Part shown: positions 47,739 to 58,630 of the stretch, one piece after another | Layout of the letters: every line of letters begins with the position of its first letter | Position numbering within the stretch: the first letter of the stretch is position 1 | NCBI GenBank assembly: GCA_026936335.1 | Contig: JAPMXV010000057.1 | Span: 299,437-363,436 of the forward strand | Direction: 5' to 3' | DNA: 64,000 bases | Origin: Mantamonas sphyraenae | Taxonomy: Eukaryota > CRuMs > Mantamonadidae | Notes under the pieces: model-generated | What the model was told of the DNA's origin: nothing | The model's input: only the letters and a program-made list of their open reading frames with translations | Databases searched by the model: none | Program-made: the position numbers and the translations under genes

Positions 47739-48953
47739 ATGAGCATCAACAACAGCGACGCACGGGGAGAAAAGGGGAGCAAGGCGGCGCTGTTGGGTGG
47801 GCGTGCAGCAGAAAGCGGGTATCAGGACATGAGTGCGCACCTGTTTCGGGATGCCGAGGACGAGAAGCGGTACAACGGGCGGGACTGGACGGCGATTGGG
47901 TTGTCTGCAGGCTACCTGTTGGTGTCGACGATAACGCCGCTGTTCAACAAGTACGTGTTTGCAGACAGCAACTTTCCGTATCCGCTGACGGTGACGTTTG
48001 TGCAGGTGATGGTGTCTGCGCTGGTGCTGATGGGGGTGTCTGTGGGGCGGCATGTGGCGTGCGGAAAATCCACGCGCACATTGTTTGACCAGGAGTCGTG
48101 TGTGTTTGACAGCATGCTGCAGTTCAAGGTGGCGCAGCTGTGGTTTGTGGCGCTACTGTTTGCAGGGAACATCGGAATGACGAATGTGGGCCTGCATTTG
48201 GTGAACGCAAACGTGCACATTCTGATTCGTGCGGGAGATGTGGTGTGGATCGTGCTGTTTGCGTACCTGATCCGGCACGAGGTGCCGTCGTGGCAGACGC
48301 TGGTGTGTTGCGGAGGTCTTGTGGGAGGGACGGTGATGGTGGGGCTGAATCTGGCGCGTGGCGGCGCGCAGGACAGCGGACTGGCGCTTGTGATCAATGT
48401 GGCGTCGGGGCTCGTGGCAGGGTTGCAGCTGGGCGTGCTTCGGCACCAAGTGCGCAAGGTGCAAGAAGAGGTGCCGAGCATGACGGTGTTGGAGATCGCG
48501 TGCTTCAAACTGTTCCTGGCAGGGCTTGTGCTGCTGCCGGTGGCACTGGTCGTGGAACCGGGGGCGTTTGTGGTGCTGATGCAGTGCTCGGCGCGCGTGT
48601 GTGCACTGGTTGTGTTTGGCATTGCAATGACGCTGACTTATCAGAGCATCAATGTGGGCCTGGCGTCGTACACGCGTGTACTGAGCGTGGCGCTTCTGAA
48701 CCAAAGCAAGGTGCTTCCACAGGTGCTTCTGGCGATCCTGCTGTTCCACAAGTTTGAGGTGACGGCATTGCACATTGCAGGTGCGCTGCTGATCATTGTG
48801 AGCAGCGTGGCATACGGAGTTGTGCGCTACCTCGGGTTGCACAAGAGCGAGCTGGATGACGAGGAAGTGCGCGACGACTCGTTTCTGTGGAGTTCGACGG
48901 TGTTGACGTTTCCTCGACTGGGAGGCCGTAGCGTGAGTGTGAGCGAGGGGTAG
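47739..48953 (+). CDS. Triose-phosphate/nucleotide-sugar transporter family (SLC35-like) protein
   Basis: A 404-residue protein from ATG 47739. About ten hydrophobic helices are present in the drug/metabolite transporter pattern, with the internal duplication typical of TPT proteins. Visible family features: FNKYVFADSNFPYPLTVTFVQ in the first repeat, NVGLHLVNANVHILIRAGDVV at helix 4-5, and INVGLASYTRVLSVALLNQSKV in the second repeat. Such proteins exchange phosphorylated sugars or nucleotide sugars across Golgi, ER or plastid membranes. Substrate cannot be told from sequence. The tail after residue 370 is cytosolic and Ser/Asp-rich. Confidence 0.8.
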   Translation: MSINNSDARGEKGSKAALLGGRAAESGYQDMSAHLFRDAEDEKRYNGRDWTAIGLSAGYLLVSTITPLFNKYVFADSNFPYPLTVTFVQVMVSALVLMGVSVGRHVACGKSTRTLFDQESCVFDSMLQFKVAQLWFVALLFAGNIGMTNVGLHLVNANVHILIRAGDVVWIVLFAYLIRHEVPSWQTLVCCGGLVGGTVMVGLNLARGGAQDSGLALVINVASGLVAGLQLGVLRHQVRKVQEEVPSMTVLEIACFKLFLAGLVLLPVALVVEPGAFVVLMQCSARVCALVVFGIAMTLTYQSINVGLASYTRVLSVALLNQSKVLPQVLLAILLFHKFEVTALHIAGALLIIVSSVAYGVVRYLGLHKSELDDEEVRDDSFLWSSTVLTFPRLGGRSVSVSEG

Positions 48954-49042
48954 CGTGCAGTAAACAATTGAAAGTGGATGGGATGCGGGCGCGAGGCCAC
49001 CTTTTCTGGCGCTGGGAGTGGGGTTGAGGCAGGGGAAGAGAG

Positions 49043-51992
49043 ATGCGGTGGATCGAGTGCTTGCAAGGGACATTCTTTGTGTTGTTGGTGGCCAACCTGG
49101 TTGTGATTGCGGTTGTGCCGTGGCCGGCGCCCGGACGCAGCCACCATCAAGAAGAAAGAGAAGGGAAGATGAGCAGCATTACGGAATCATCTGACTCTAG
49201 CAACTCGGGCCGCTTTGTGCTGCCCACGAATGTGAAGCCGTCGCACTATGACCTGACACTGAACGTGGACCTGGAGACGTTCAAGTGCCCCGGGTCTGTG
49301 TCTGTGGCAGTGGAGGTTGTGGAGGACACACACCTGGTGCTGCTGAACGCCAAAGAGCTGACGGTGTCTGCGGCAGCGTTTGTGGCAGATGGCGAGAGCG
49401 AGGCGGTGCAGGCAAGCAGCGTGGATCTGCTGCCCAAGGACGAGCGGCTGCAGCTGACGTTTGACGAGAAGCTGAAGGCCGGCACAAACGGTGTGCTGAC
49501 GATCCAGTTTGAGGCGACGCTGAACGACCAGCTGGCAGGCTTCTACAGGTCTTCGTTCGAGCGTGACGGCAAGCAGCGGTGAGTTTTTTCGCGGGGGCGG
49601 GGGTTACACGGTTTTTCCGGAATCCCTCTCTCTCGGGATTCCGGCTTGGGTCGGGAAGCGTGCATGCGGGAGCGAGAGACGGGCGGGAGGTGGCGAGGGA
49701 GCGGGGGCTGGCAACAGCGACTGACAGTGGGTGTGTGGTGTTTGCAGATGGATGGCGACGACGCAGTTTGAGCCTGCGGACGCACGACGTGCTTTCCCGT
49801 GCTGGGACGAGCCGGCTGTGAAGGCGACGTTCAGCGTGACGCTGGTGGTGCCTGAGGACCGGGTGGCGGTGTCGAACATGCCTGTGGTGGAGGAGGTGGC
49901 AAACGAGAAGGACAAGACACGCACGGTGACGTTTGAAAAGACGCCGATCATGTCGACGTACCTGCTGGCGTTTGTGGTGGGCGACTTTGAGTACGTGGAG
50001 GCGACGACGGAGAAGGGAGTGGTGTGTCGCGTGTACACGCCAGAGGGCAAGAAGGCACAGGGCACGTTTGCGCTGGACGTGTGCACCAAGACTCTGGACT
50101 TTTTCAGCGAGTACTTTGACATTGCGTACCCGCTGCCCAAGATGGACATGCTGGCGATCCCGGACTTTGCGGCAGGAGCCATGGAGAACTGGGGCTGCGT
50201 GACGTACCGCACGACGGCGCTGCTGGTGGACGCGGCGTCAAGCAGCGCGGCACAGAAGCAGCGTGTGGCTTACGTGGTGGGCCATGAGCTGGCGCACCAG
50301 TGGTTTGGGAACCTGGTGACGATGGAGTGGTGGACGCACTTGTGGCTGAACGAGGGATTTGCGACGTGGGTGGGCACGCTTGCGGTGGACAACGTGTACC
50401 CGGATTACGAGATCTGGAAGCAGTTTGTGCATCACGACGTGGGCTCGGGCCTGAAACTGGACGGCCTGCTGTCGTCGCACGCAATCGAGGTGGACGTGAA
50501 CTACGCGCACGAGATTGACGAGATCTTTGACGCCATCTCGTACGAAAAGGGGGCGTCTGTGATCCGCATGCTGGTGTACTACATTGGAGAGGAGTCGTTC
50601 AAGACGGGCATTCGCAACTACCTGAAAAAGTTTGCGTACGGGAACGCAGAGACGGGAGACCTGTGGGCGGCGCTGGAGGAGGCGAGCGGCAAGCCTGTGG
50701 GAGAGGTGATGGAGACGTGGACGCGCCAGATGGGCTACCCTGTGCTTAGCGCATCGCTGAGTGGAGTGCAGCCTCCTGAGGATGACAAGGTGTGCGTGGA
50801 CCTGAAGCAGGAGCGGTTTGTGGCGTCGGGTGCAGGAGATCTGACCGAGGAGCTTGCACAGCGCTGGAAGATCCCTGTGGGCTTTGTGGGCACGGATGAG
50901 ATCACCCTGTTGCAGGAGGAGAGCAAGACGATGGTGCTGACAGGACAGGGGGACAACGGATGGGTCAAGGCGAACCCGAAGCGCAGCGGGTTCTTCCGCA
51001 CGCTGTACTCGGAGGGCCTGCTGAACCGACTGATTCCAAACGTGCAGTCGCTGGACGTGGAGGACCGTGTGGAGCTTGCAGCGGACGTGGAGGCGCTTGC
51101 GCAGGGCGGTTACCTGAGCACGACGAGCGGACTGGAGCTGCTGCTGGACGGGTTCCGGGGAGAGACGGAGTACACGGTGTGGGCAGGCATCAGCTCGTCG
51201 CTGGGGTCGATCCGTTCTGCGTGGAGCAACGAGGGAGAGGACTACGACGCGCTGGTGGCCCTGATGGGAGGCGTGTACAAGAGTGTCTTCCCGTCGCTGG
51301 GCTGGGAGGCAAGTGACACGGACAACCACTCGACGGCGCTGCTGCGTTCGCTGGTGCTGCACGGCCTGGTGGTGGCAAAGGACGAAGAGATCATCGAGCA
51401 GGCAAAGAAGCGATTCGCAGAGTTTGTGGCGACGGAGGACGAGGAAGCACGCAACGCGGTGCTGCCTGCAGACCTGCGCGGCGCTGTGTACACGGCGGTG
51501 GTTGCCAACGGAGGCGAGGAGGCATACAACCAGATGCTGAGCCTGTACCAGAACACGGACTCGCAAGAGGAGAAGATCCGCTGCCTGCGGGGTCTGTGCT
51601 CGGCAAAGGAGGAGTCCCTGATCCAGAGGACGCTGGATTGGTCGCTGTCGGAGGAAGTGCGTTCGCAGGACACGATCTACGTGACAGCAAGCCTGGGGAG
51701 CAACCGGGCGGCGAAGGAGGCCAACTGGCAGTTCCTGCAGGACAAGTGGAGTGTGTACCAGGAGCGATACGGCACGGGCGCGTTTATGCTGGGCAACTTT
51801 GTGAAGTACAGCGTGACGGGCTTTGTGGGCGAGGAGAAGCTGAAGGAGATCAAGGCGTTCTTTGAAGACAAGGATCTGAGCGGCATCCAGCGTGCGCTGA
51901 ACCAGGCGTTGGAAGTGGTGGAGGTGAACACAAAGTGGGTGGAACGCGAACGCGAGAGCGTGAAGGAGTGGCTGGCGAGCAAGAAGGAATGA
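49043..51992 (+). CDS. M1-family zinc aminopeptidase (puromycin-sensitive type)
   Basis: Two exons, 49043..49578 and 49748..51992. The intron is GTGAGT...TTTGCAG (169 bp, phase 2) and restores [26 protein letters not shown]. Translation from 49043 gives 926 residues; from the second ATG at 49169 it gives 884. The substrate-binding GAMENWG and zinc site HELAHQWFG...WLNEGFA (HExxH-x18-E) are intact, and the C-terminal ERAP1-like helical domain is complete. Residues 1-30 from the first ATG are hydrophobic and would act as a type II anchor; the second ATG has a better context (AAGATGA) and would give a cytosolic enzyme. It removes N-terminal residues from peptides. Confidence 0.93.
49617..49644. 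repeat. Perfect inverted repeat in the aminopeptidase intron
   Basis: CCGGAATCCC at 49617-49626 and GGGATTCCGG at 49635-49644 form a 10-bp perfect stem with an 8-base pyrimidine loop (tctctctc). It lies 38 bases after the donor. It could be a splicing-related hairpin or a mobile-element footprint. Confidence 0.7.
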
Positions 51993-51996
51993 TGGG

Positions 51997-52849
51997 TCAG
52001 GAAGGGGTCGTTTGTTGGAGGGAAATGGAGACAAAGTTGTGCTCGATGTGTTCGATGGGGGTGATGAGGGAGGGGGGAGGAGTTGGAGTTGGAGGAGGAG
52101 GAGGAGGAGGAGGAGGATGATGATGAGGTGTCTTGGATCCAGTCGAAGGAGTCGTATAGATGTTCCGAAACGTGTGCGAGGAGGACAAAGGTGCCGTGGA
52201 AGTTTCCGTCCTGGCCGCGAGGCAGGGGAGAGGAGGAGGATTCGAGAGAGTTGATGGAGTTGACGAGGGAGATGAGTTTGTCCTTGAGGTCGTCCATGTG
52301 GGAGAGGAGGTCGTCGTGGTCAAGGCCTAGCTTTTCGTGGAGGGCGGTGGACGTGGTGGACGTGGTGGAGGAGGAGGTGGTGGTGGTGGTTCTGGATGTG
52401 GTGCTGGAGGAGGAGGAGGAGGAGGAGGAGGTGACGGTGGACTTCCAAAAGTCGTGGAAGCCGTCGAGGAGGTCGAGGGTGAAGGCGTAGTTCTCGAGAT
52501 CAAGGCCTTGCTCGTCTTTGATGTGGAGAGAGAGTTTGTGGAGCTGTCTGTTCTCGAGCCATGCCTGTGCATCTTGCATGGCGTTGTGGATGTACTCGTT
52601 GAGGGTTGGATGGCGTGATGCGTGGGTGATGACGCGGCCAAAGAGTTGGCGTTTTTCAAAGAGCGCTGGGGAGAAGGGGTGTCAGTGCGGGTGGGGTCGG
52701 GGTGTCGGCGGAAGTCGGGGACAAGAGAGTGCGGGTCGGACGGTGGGTGAACAATGCGACGTACAGGCCGGGTAGACTTCGCGAATGTACAGGATTTGGT
52801 GGACACAAGCCTCGATTAGGTGGCAGAGGGCCTCTTCGGGGCTGGTCAT
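51997..52849 (-). CDS. MAD2L2: REV7/MAD2L2 HORMA-domain protein, one-base frame break
   Basis: Exon 1 is 52849..52765 (MTSPEEALCHLIEACVHQIL). Intron 52764..52666 (GTACGT...CCCCAG, phase 1) joins YIREVYPA to SLFEKRQLFG, matching human YVREVYPVGIFQKRKKY. Then come HPTLNEYIHNAMQDA (human HPELNQYIQDTL), a Ser/Thr-rich insertion at about 95-125, and FHGTFVLLAHVSEH. REV7 is the adaptor of translesion polymerase zeta and shieldin. After a poly-Ser tract the C-terminal safety-belt strand PSLITPIEHIEHNFVSISLQ is in another frame; one base fewer in the G6 run at 52072-52077 would restore it. In the other frame the gene would run antisense deep into the aminopeptidase, so the stop at 51997 is preferred. 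Confidence 0.82.
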
Positions 52850-52918
52850 GGTGGGAAGAGGTGGTAAAGAGGGAGGAGGGAGGGAGGAGGAGGGAGGAGG
52901 AAATGGGGCGGGTCGGGG

Positions 52919-55900
52919 ATGGGGAGTGCGGCGGCACAGGCAAAACAAAAGGGACCTGGGTTGTTCAAGATGTCGCTGTTTGACCTGAATGACGCGTACG
53001 ACGTGGACGTGGACCAGTTTGTGATTGAGGACGACGGGTTCCTGGGTGGAGACGAGTTTGGGCAGGTGGACACGTACGTGGATGTGGACGACGACGGGCG
53101 GTTTGCAGAGCCAAACCAGATCTTGCCGAGGCGAGACGAGCACGCGTTGTTTGGAGTGTACCCCATGCAGTTGCCGGGGTTCAACGGATGCGCCTACATG
53201 GCCATTAGCGACGACACGATTGTTTACGCGCACCCGAACAAGCCGCTGATCACGTATGTGCGCTTGTCGAACGTGGACATGCCAAAGGGTAAGTGTAGTT
53301 TGGCCATTCCCTCTCGCCGGGAGGCAGGGCCAGGGGACTGGATGGACGTGCGGGGACGAGGGCCAGAGGGCGTGCACGTGGGCTGGAGAGAGTGACGAAT
53401 GGGGGGAGGGAGGGAGGGAGTCGGGAGGGTGTGGCTTGAAGCATGTGGTGCTGACAAAGAGCGGCGCGGGGACGGCCGTCGTGCGCGCAGACGTGGTGGT
53501 GACAAAGTCGCAGGACACGGTGGAGCGGCTGTTTGTGGATCCATCCGCATGCCACTGCTTGGTGTCGATGACGTCGGGCGAACTATACTACGTAAACTGG
53601 AAGGCAAAGAAGCCCGTGGCCAAGAGCGTGTCGCCAAAGCAAAAGATGCCCGTGTACGCGGTGGCGTGGAGCGTGGAGCAGCCGACGAGCAGCGTGACGG
53701 GAGAGATCCTGCTGGGTACGGATGGCCACGTGTACGAAACGGTGATCAACGACCACCACAAAGTCAGCTATCTCAAGTCTGTGTTTACGGTGGAGGGCAA
53801 CGCCCCGGTGACGGGACTGCATCTTGAGCGGTACCCAGAGGGCCACATGGACGACGACGAAGTGGTGGACGAACGGGTGCTGGTGATGGCAGCGACGCCC
53901 ACTCGGCTGTACGACTTTGTGGGTGTGCCGGATGCACGCGGAGGGCACGGAGGCGCAGTGTACGCGAGTGTGTTTTCGTCGGCCACACAGTCGTTCCAGG
54001 ACATGCCGTCTGCAGACAAGCCGCACAGCGTGCTGCGGACATTCAGCAAGTGGGGCTCTGTGAGCGAATCGTTCTGCTGGACGAACGCGTTTGGCGTGTT
54101 TCACGGTTCGCTGACGTTTGACGAGAGCGACCGGGCGGTGACGGACACGGACATGGTGCCGTTCCCAAAGGTGAACAAGGTGGAAACGCCGGCAAGCGAC
54201 ATCTTGCTGACGCAGTTCCACTTTTTCATGCTGTACGACGAGCGGATTGTGGCTGTGTGCCACCTGAACAAAAAGGTGGTGCACAGCGTGCCGCTTCCGC
54301 GGCAGATGGCCGGATGGCGCAAGGGGCTTGCGCTGGACCCGGTGACCAAGATGTTGTGGATGTACTCGGACACGGGCATTTTCGAGGTTGTGGTGAGCGA
54401 GGAGGACCGGGACATGTGGCAGCTGTTTCTGGAGAACGAAGAATTCGAAAAGGCGTATCGTCAGTGCACGGAAAAGTGGCAGCGCGAAAAGGTGCTTGTG
54501 GCCAAGGCAGAGTGGCACTTTGGGCGTGAGGAGTACACGGACGCGGCACGGACGTACAGCAAGTGCGAGGAGGTGACGTTTGAGAGCGTGGTGCTGAAGT
54601 TTGTGGAGGCGGGCGAGTACGCGTCGCTGAAGCTGTACCTGGACGCCAAACTGGCGGGCCTGGAGGAGGAGCACCTGACGCAGAAGCTTGCGCTGTGCAC
54701 GTGGCTGTGCGAGTACTTTTTGAACGCGCTGAACGTGGCAGCGTTTGCGAACGAGGAGGGCCGTGAGTCTGCGGCGTACACGAGCCTTCAGGAGGCGTTC
54801 CGTGCGTTTCTGGAGAAGCACCACAAGAGCTTGGACCCGCGCACGACGGTGCACCTGTTCAAGTCGTTTGGGGCAACGGAGGAGCTGCTGAACTACAACA
54901 TGTTGGTGGAGAACTACGGGCAGGTGATGGCGCACCACATCCAGGCGGGAGACCACCTTGCAGCGCTGCGAGTTTTGCGACGGCAGGTGCGGAAGGAGGT
55001 GGAGGCGGGCCTGCGTCCGCCGGACCTGTTTTACCGGTTTGCGGCAGTGTTTGTGAGCACGGTGCCGTTCCAAACGGTGGAGCTGTGGAAGCGGTGCACG
55101 TTTCTGGACGCACGCAAGCTGCTGCCTGCGCTGATGAAGTACGACGTGGGGGCCAATCCGGACGGGGTGGAGGAGAACATGGCGATCGAGTACCTGCAAG
55201 ACGTGGTGCGTCGCAACGAGGACCCGCTGGTACACAACTTTCTGATTATGCTGTACGCACAGCAGAAGGACGACCTGATGCTGTTGAACTTTATCGACAC
55301 AGAGGCGCACGACCAGTGCTTCGACCCTCAGTTTGCTTTGCGCGTGTGCTACGAGAACAACAAGCTCGAGGCGTGCGTGTACATCTATCGGCGCATGCAG
55401 CTGTACGAAGAGGCGGTGGATCTGGCGTTGACGGTGGGGCTGGAGCTGGCCAAGATGTGTGCAGAGTATCCGCCGTTTGAGGACGACCAGAAGAAGCTGT
55501 GGCTGAAGATTGCGCGGCATGTGATTGAAGAGCAGGGAGATATTGCGGGGGCAATTGAGATTGTGTCGCAAAAGAGCTTCCTGGACATTGAGGACATCCT
55601 GCCGTTCTTCCCAGACACGGTGCTGATCGACGACTTTCAGGAGCAGATCTGCGAGAGCTTGAACTCGTACAACAGCAACATCGACGTGCTGAAGCAGGAC
55701 ATGAAGGAGTCGACAGCATCGAGCGAGGAGATTCGCAAGGATATCAAGCGGCTGAGGCTGAAAAGTGGAACGGTGGTGGAAAACCAGCGGTGCGAGCTGT
55801 GCGGGCAGGCGGTGTTGACGCGCAAGTTTTACCTGTTTCCGTGCCAGCATGTGTTTCACACGGACTGCATGTCGCGGGAGATGGTAAAACACATGTCGAG

Positions 55901-56207
55901 ACACCAGCGGGGGCGTCTGGACGGAATGTTGCGCCAGTGCGCGCAGCAGGAGGAAACACTTGGGCTGCTGGCAAAGAACAGCGAGGGAGCGCGTATGGCG
56001 CAGCGGGAAAAGGATAGGCTGCAGGGGGAAATCGACGAGATAGTGGCGTCGTCGTGCTTGTACTGCGGCGAGGTGATGCTGTCGAGCATCGACGAGCCGT
56101 TCATCGGGCTGGACGAGTACGAGGAGGAAGCCAAGTGGACGGTGGATTGGAGGGATTTCCGCTTTGAGAGCAATGCGTTGTGGGGCGAAACGACGGCATA
56201 TGAGTGA
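52919..56207 (+). CDS. VPS18: VPS18, HOPS/CORVET tethering subunit
   Basis: Exon 1 is 52919..53288 and exon 2 is 53491..56207. The intron 53289..53490 (GTAAGT...GCGCAG, phase 1) is my choice among several acceptors, and gives VDMPK-DVVVTKSQD. The protein has 1028 residues (human 973). The N-terminal half is the beta-propeller (ERLFVDPSACHCLVSMTSGELYYVN). The middle is the clathrin-type alpha-solenoid. The C-terminus has a coiled coil and a RING-like zinc finger (CELCGQAVLTRKFYLFPCQHVFHTDC ... SSCLYCGEVML). It acts in tethering late endosomes, lysosomes and vacuoles. An in-frame ATG at 52970 has better context and may be the true start. Confidence 0.92.
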
Positions 56208-56231
56208 ACGAAGGAATGCAGACGGGTTTGT

Positions 56232-57751
56232 TCATGTCCAGGTGGGAAGCCAGCGCATGGCGGCATGGCGCTCCGGGGTGATGGAAAGGCCGTAGGTCCA
56301 CGGGGCAAAGTAGACAAAGGTGGCGCCGATAGCCAAGATGAGGGTCAGGGTGACGGCAATGCGCAGCCAGGCTCGTTCGGTGCCACGGATGAGCCAGTCG
56401 TACATGAGTCCCGTGATGAGCATGGCGTGGTAGAGGGCGAGGGCGTAGTGGTAGTTCCAGGCGGGTCGTTCGACAAGGACAAAGGGGAGAAAGTTGAAGA
56501 GGAAGCCCGCGAAAAACAGGTAGCCGTGGCGAGAGAGTGGAGTGTCTGTGGGAGGGAGGCAGGGGTGGTTAGTGTGTGGCGGAGACGGGAACGGGCAGAG
56601 GGCAGGGTACACTGACCAGAGGCGGGCTTGGCAAAGGGCATCTGTTGGAGGAGAAAGAGAAAGGGCCAGAGGACAAGGCAGGCTGTGGTGAGCCACCAGA
56701 CGACAGGGTTGCCGAGGAGGTAGATGTGGCGCTGCTCTTCCCACTTGGTCCACATGGAAAGACCCTTGAGAACAAAGGGCCAAGTGTAGTACTTGGAGGC
56801 CCACGGGTGCTCGATGCGGATGCCGGCACTGGCAGCAAACATGGTCTGGTGCAACTCTACCATCTTGGCAAAAAGGGACATGGAGCCCGCGGGCTGCTGG
56901 CCTGGTTGGTCGACGAGGGTGTCGCGGAAGTCATCGGTCATAAAGGCGTCACCGGAGCCGTGGTACGGGAGGAGGTGGAAGTGGAGGTACCAGGAGGCGA
57001 CATAGATGAGGGCGGCGACGCCGAGAGAGAGGAGAGCGCGGTAAAGCATGTCGAGGAGGACGCGGGCGGAGGAGCGGCGCTTGCCAGGGTCGGTGGCAAT
57101 GAAGAGGCCGTGGAGAAAGTCGATGCCGACGACAGCGACGGTGGCAGCAGCCGTCCACTTGACGCTGACGCAGGCGCCGAGGGCGACGCCGGTGGCGAGG
57201 AGAGATGCAAACCAGGAGGAGGTAAAAGGACGGGTGGTGTGGTTGAGGATGAGGGAAAACATGATGGCGGCCGAAGTGAATGTGTAGAGAAAGGCGTCTG
57301 TGACGATGATGCGGCCCTGGCCGACAAAGAGGTTGTCAAAGAGAACGAGGGCAGCGGTGAAGATGCTGGCCTCGTTGGTCATGTGCATGGCACGTGCAGA
57401 GATGTAGGCGACGGGCACCTGGAGGGCAGAGGCAGCAGCCGGGAGAGAGCGGAGTTTGACGTACATGTCGTCGGGGTAGGCGTTGGAGATTGTGGTGAAG
57501 TTGTAATTGGCGGTGTAGCCGACGGAATGGCCGAGGGCAGAGAGCATGAGCTTGCCCAGGGGAGGGTGGATGTCAAAGAAGTGGACGCCCGAGAGGTAGC
57601 CGTTTGTGAAGCCGCCAAAGTGGACTTCGTCAAAGACGACTTCGTTGGGATGGTCGAGCTTGTAGAAGCGTGTGGCGAGCGCAGCTGTGGTGAGGACAAT
57701 GAGCCAGATACCAGCGTTGCGGAATGGAGAAGAGGTGGAAGGCGGCGCCAT
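56232..57751 (-). CDS. Protein O-mannosyltransferase family protein lacking MIR domains
   Basis: Exon 1 is 57751..56617 and exon 2 is 56545..56232. The 71-bp intron (GTCAGT...CCACAG, phase 1) gives 482 residues. The GT39 catalytic motif FDEVHFGGF is in the first lumenal loop, with FFDIHPPLGKLML after it. Later come KWTAAATVAVVGIDFLHGL and IRIEHPWASKYYTWPFVLKG leading straight into the C-terminal four-helix part. Fungal and animal PMTs are about 750-900 residues and carry three MIR motifs in the large lumenal loop; here only about 90 residues separate the halves, as in bacterial PMTs. It should transfer mannose from dolichyl-phosphate mannose to Ser/Thr in the ER. Confidence 0.87.
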
Positions 57752-57805
57752 GGTGGAGGGTTGGGGTGTGCGGAATGGCGCGGGCGCGGGCAAAGCAAAA
57801 GGGGG

Positions 57806-58336
57806 ATGCGCGTGGTCGTGGCAATTGGAGACGAGGTGGGCGCGGAGAAAGAGGAATGGAAGCCAGCTAGCGAGGGAATGCGCAGGCGGAGCAGCTACAG
57901 CTTTGAAGTGGAAGAGGAGGCGGCAGCGTGGTGTGAGAAGGAGCGGGAGGTGTTGGCGGAGCAGGAACGCGCGCGGGAGAGCGGGATGGCACGGTTCAGG
58001 GAGCTGGTGAGGGAGAGGGAGGCAGTGGAGGAAGAGGGTGTGGAGGAGGATGAGTTTGAGGAGGAGGGACAGCGTGTGGAGGAGCTGAAACGGCGGGTGC
58101 CCGCGCGTCCGGTGCCGGCGAGACCTGAGGAGGATGGAGGGGATGGAGGGGATGGGGAGGGTGATGCGTTGTTGGCGTGGGCGTATGCTCAGGTGGATGG
58201 GGAGGAAAGGGCAAGGGAGGTGGTGGGGAAAGTGCGGGTGTTGATGGAAATGGGAATCGGCCGGGAGGCGGCGAAAGAGGCGCTGCAGAACGGCGGGTGG
58301 GATTTGGAGAGGGCGATTGCACGGTGCGTCGGGTGA
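57806..58336 (+). CDS. Small UBA-domain protein
   Basis: A 176-residue protein from ATG 57806 (a second ATG at 57878 is possible). Residues 25-100 are highly charged, Glu/Arg-rich and helical, probably a coiled coil. A Gly/Asp linker follows. The last 45 residues read as a UBA three-helix bundle: VVGKVRVLMEMGIGREAAKEALQNGGWDLERAIARCVG, with the MGI loop and the Leu-Glu-Ala end of helix 3. It should bind ubiquitin. The start is 54 bp from the divergent PMT gene. The stretch downstream is strongly G-rich. Confidence 0.75.
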   Translation: MRVVVAIGDEVGAEKEEWKPASEGMRRRSSYSFEVEEEAAAWCEKEREVLAEQERARESGMARFRELVREREAVEEEGVEEDEFEEEGQRVEELKRRVPARPVPARPEEDGGDGGDGEGDALLAWAYAQVDGEERAREVVGKVRVLMEMGIGREAAKEALQNGGWDLERAIARCVG

Positions 58337-58435
58337 AGGGGGAGCGGGGGAGAGGGGTTGGGGGGGAAGGGAGGGGCGGGGGGGGGGAAGGGAGAGGGGG
58401 AAGAGGGAGAAGGGGAAGAGGGTGGGAAGGCGAGG

Positions 58436-58484
58436 GAGGAGAGAGGGTGGGAAGGTTGGGTGACACTGTCGGATGAGATGATGG
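58436..58484 (+). pseudogene. Remnant of an LRR-ankyrin gene tail
   Basis: This 49-bp stretch matches 59801..59849, the 3' end of the next gene, at 46 of 49 positions; the three differences are single substitutions. It keeps the frame for EERGWEGWVTL-DE, and the ORF continues with an ankyrin-like EAGADLNAWLREE before running into Gly/Arg low complexity and a TGA at 58628..58630. No start codon or upstream LRRs remain. It is probably what is left of an earlier tandem copy. Confidence 0.65.
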
Positions 58485-58630
58485 TGCTGGTGGAGGCAGG
58501 GGCAGACTTGAACGCGTGGTTGCGTGAGGAAAAACGAGGCGCTGGGTGGGCCAGGTTTTGCAAGGGTAGGAGAGGGAGAGGGAGGAGCTGTGGAGGCAGA
58601 GGGAAGAAGGGAGGAGCTGACATGGAATGA

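Noticed and set aside
51677-52080. Continuation of the REV7 frame antisense across the aminopeptidase 3' end
   Set aside because: The REV7-like C-terminal strand lies in the other frame and stops 4 bp from the aminopeptidase stop, matching the convergent spacing seen elsewhere.
53413-53490. Alternative VPS18 acceptors at AG 53411-53412 or 53426-53427
   Set aside because: They keep phase but have purine-rich context with no pyrimidine tract. GCGCAG at 53490 gives the same phase and a smoother protein join. The choice is not certain.
58358-58630. A short Gly/Glu/Arg-rich open frame as an independent gene
   Set aside because: It has no good ATG context or fold. The only recognisable part is the duplicated tail of the next gene, so it is annotated as a remnant.
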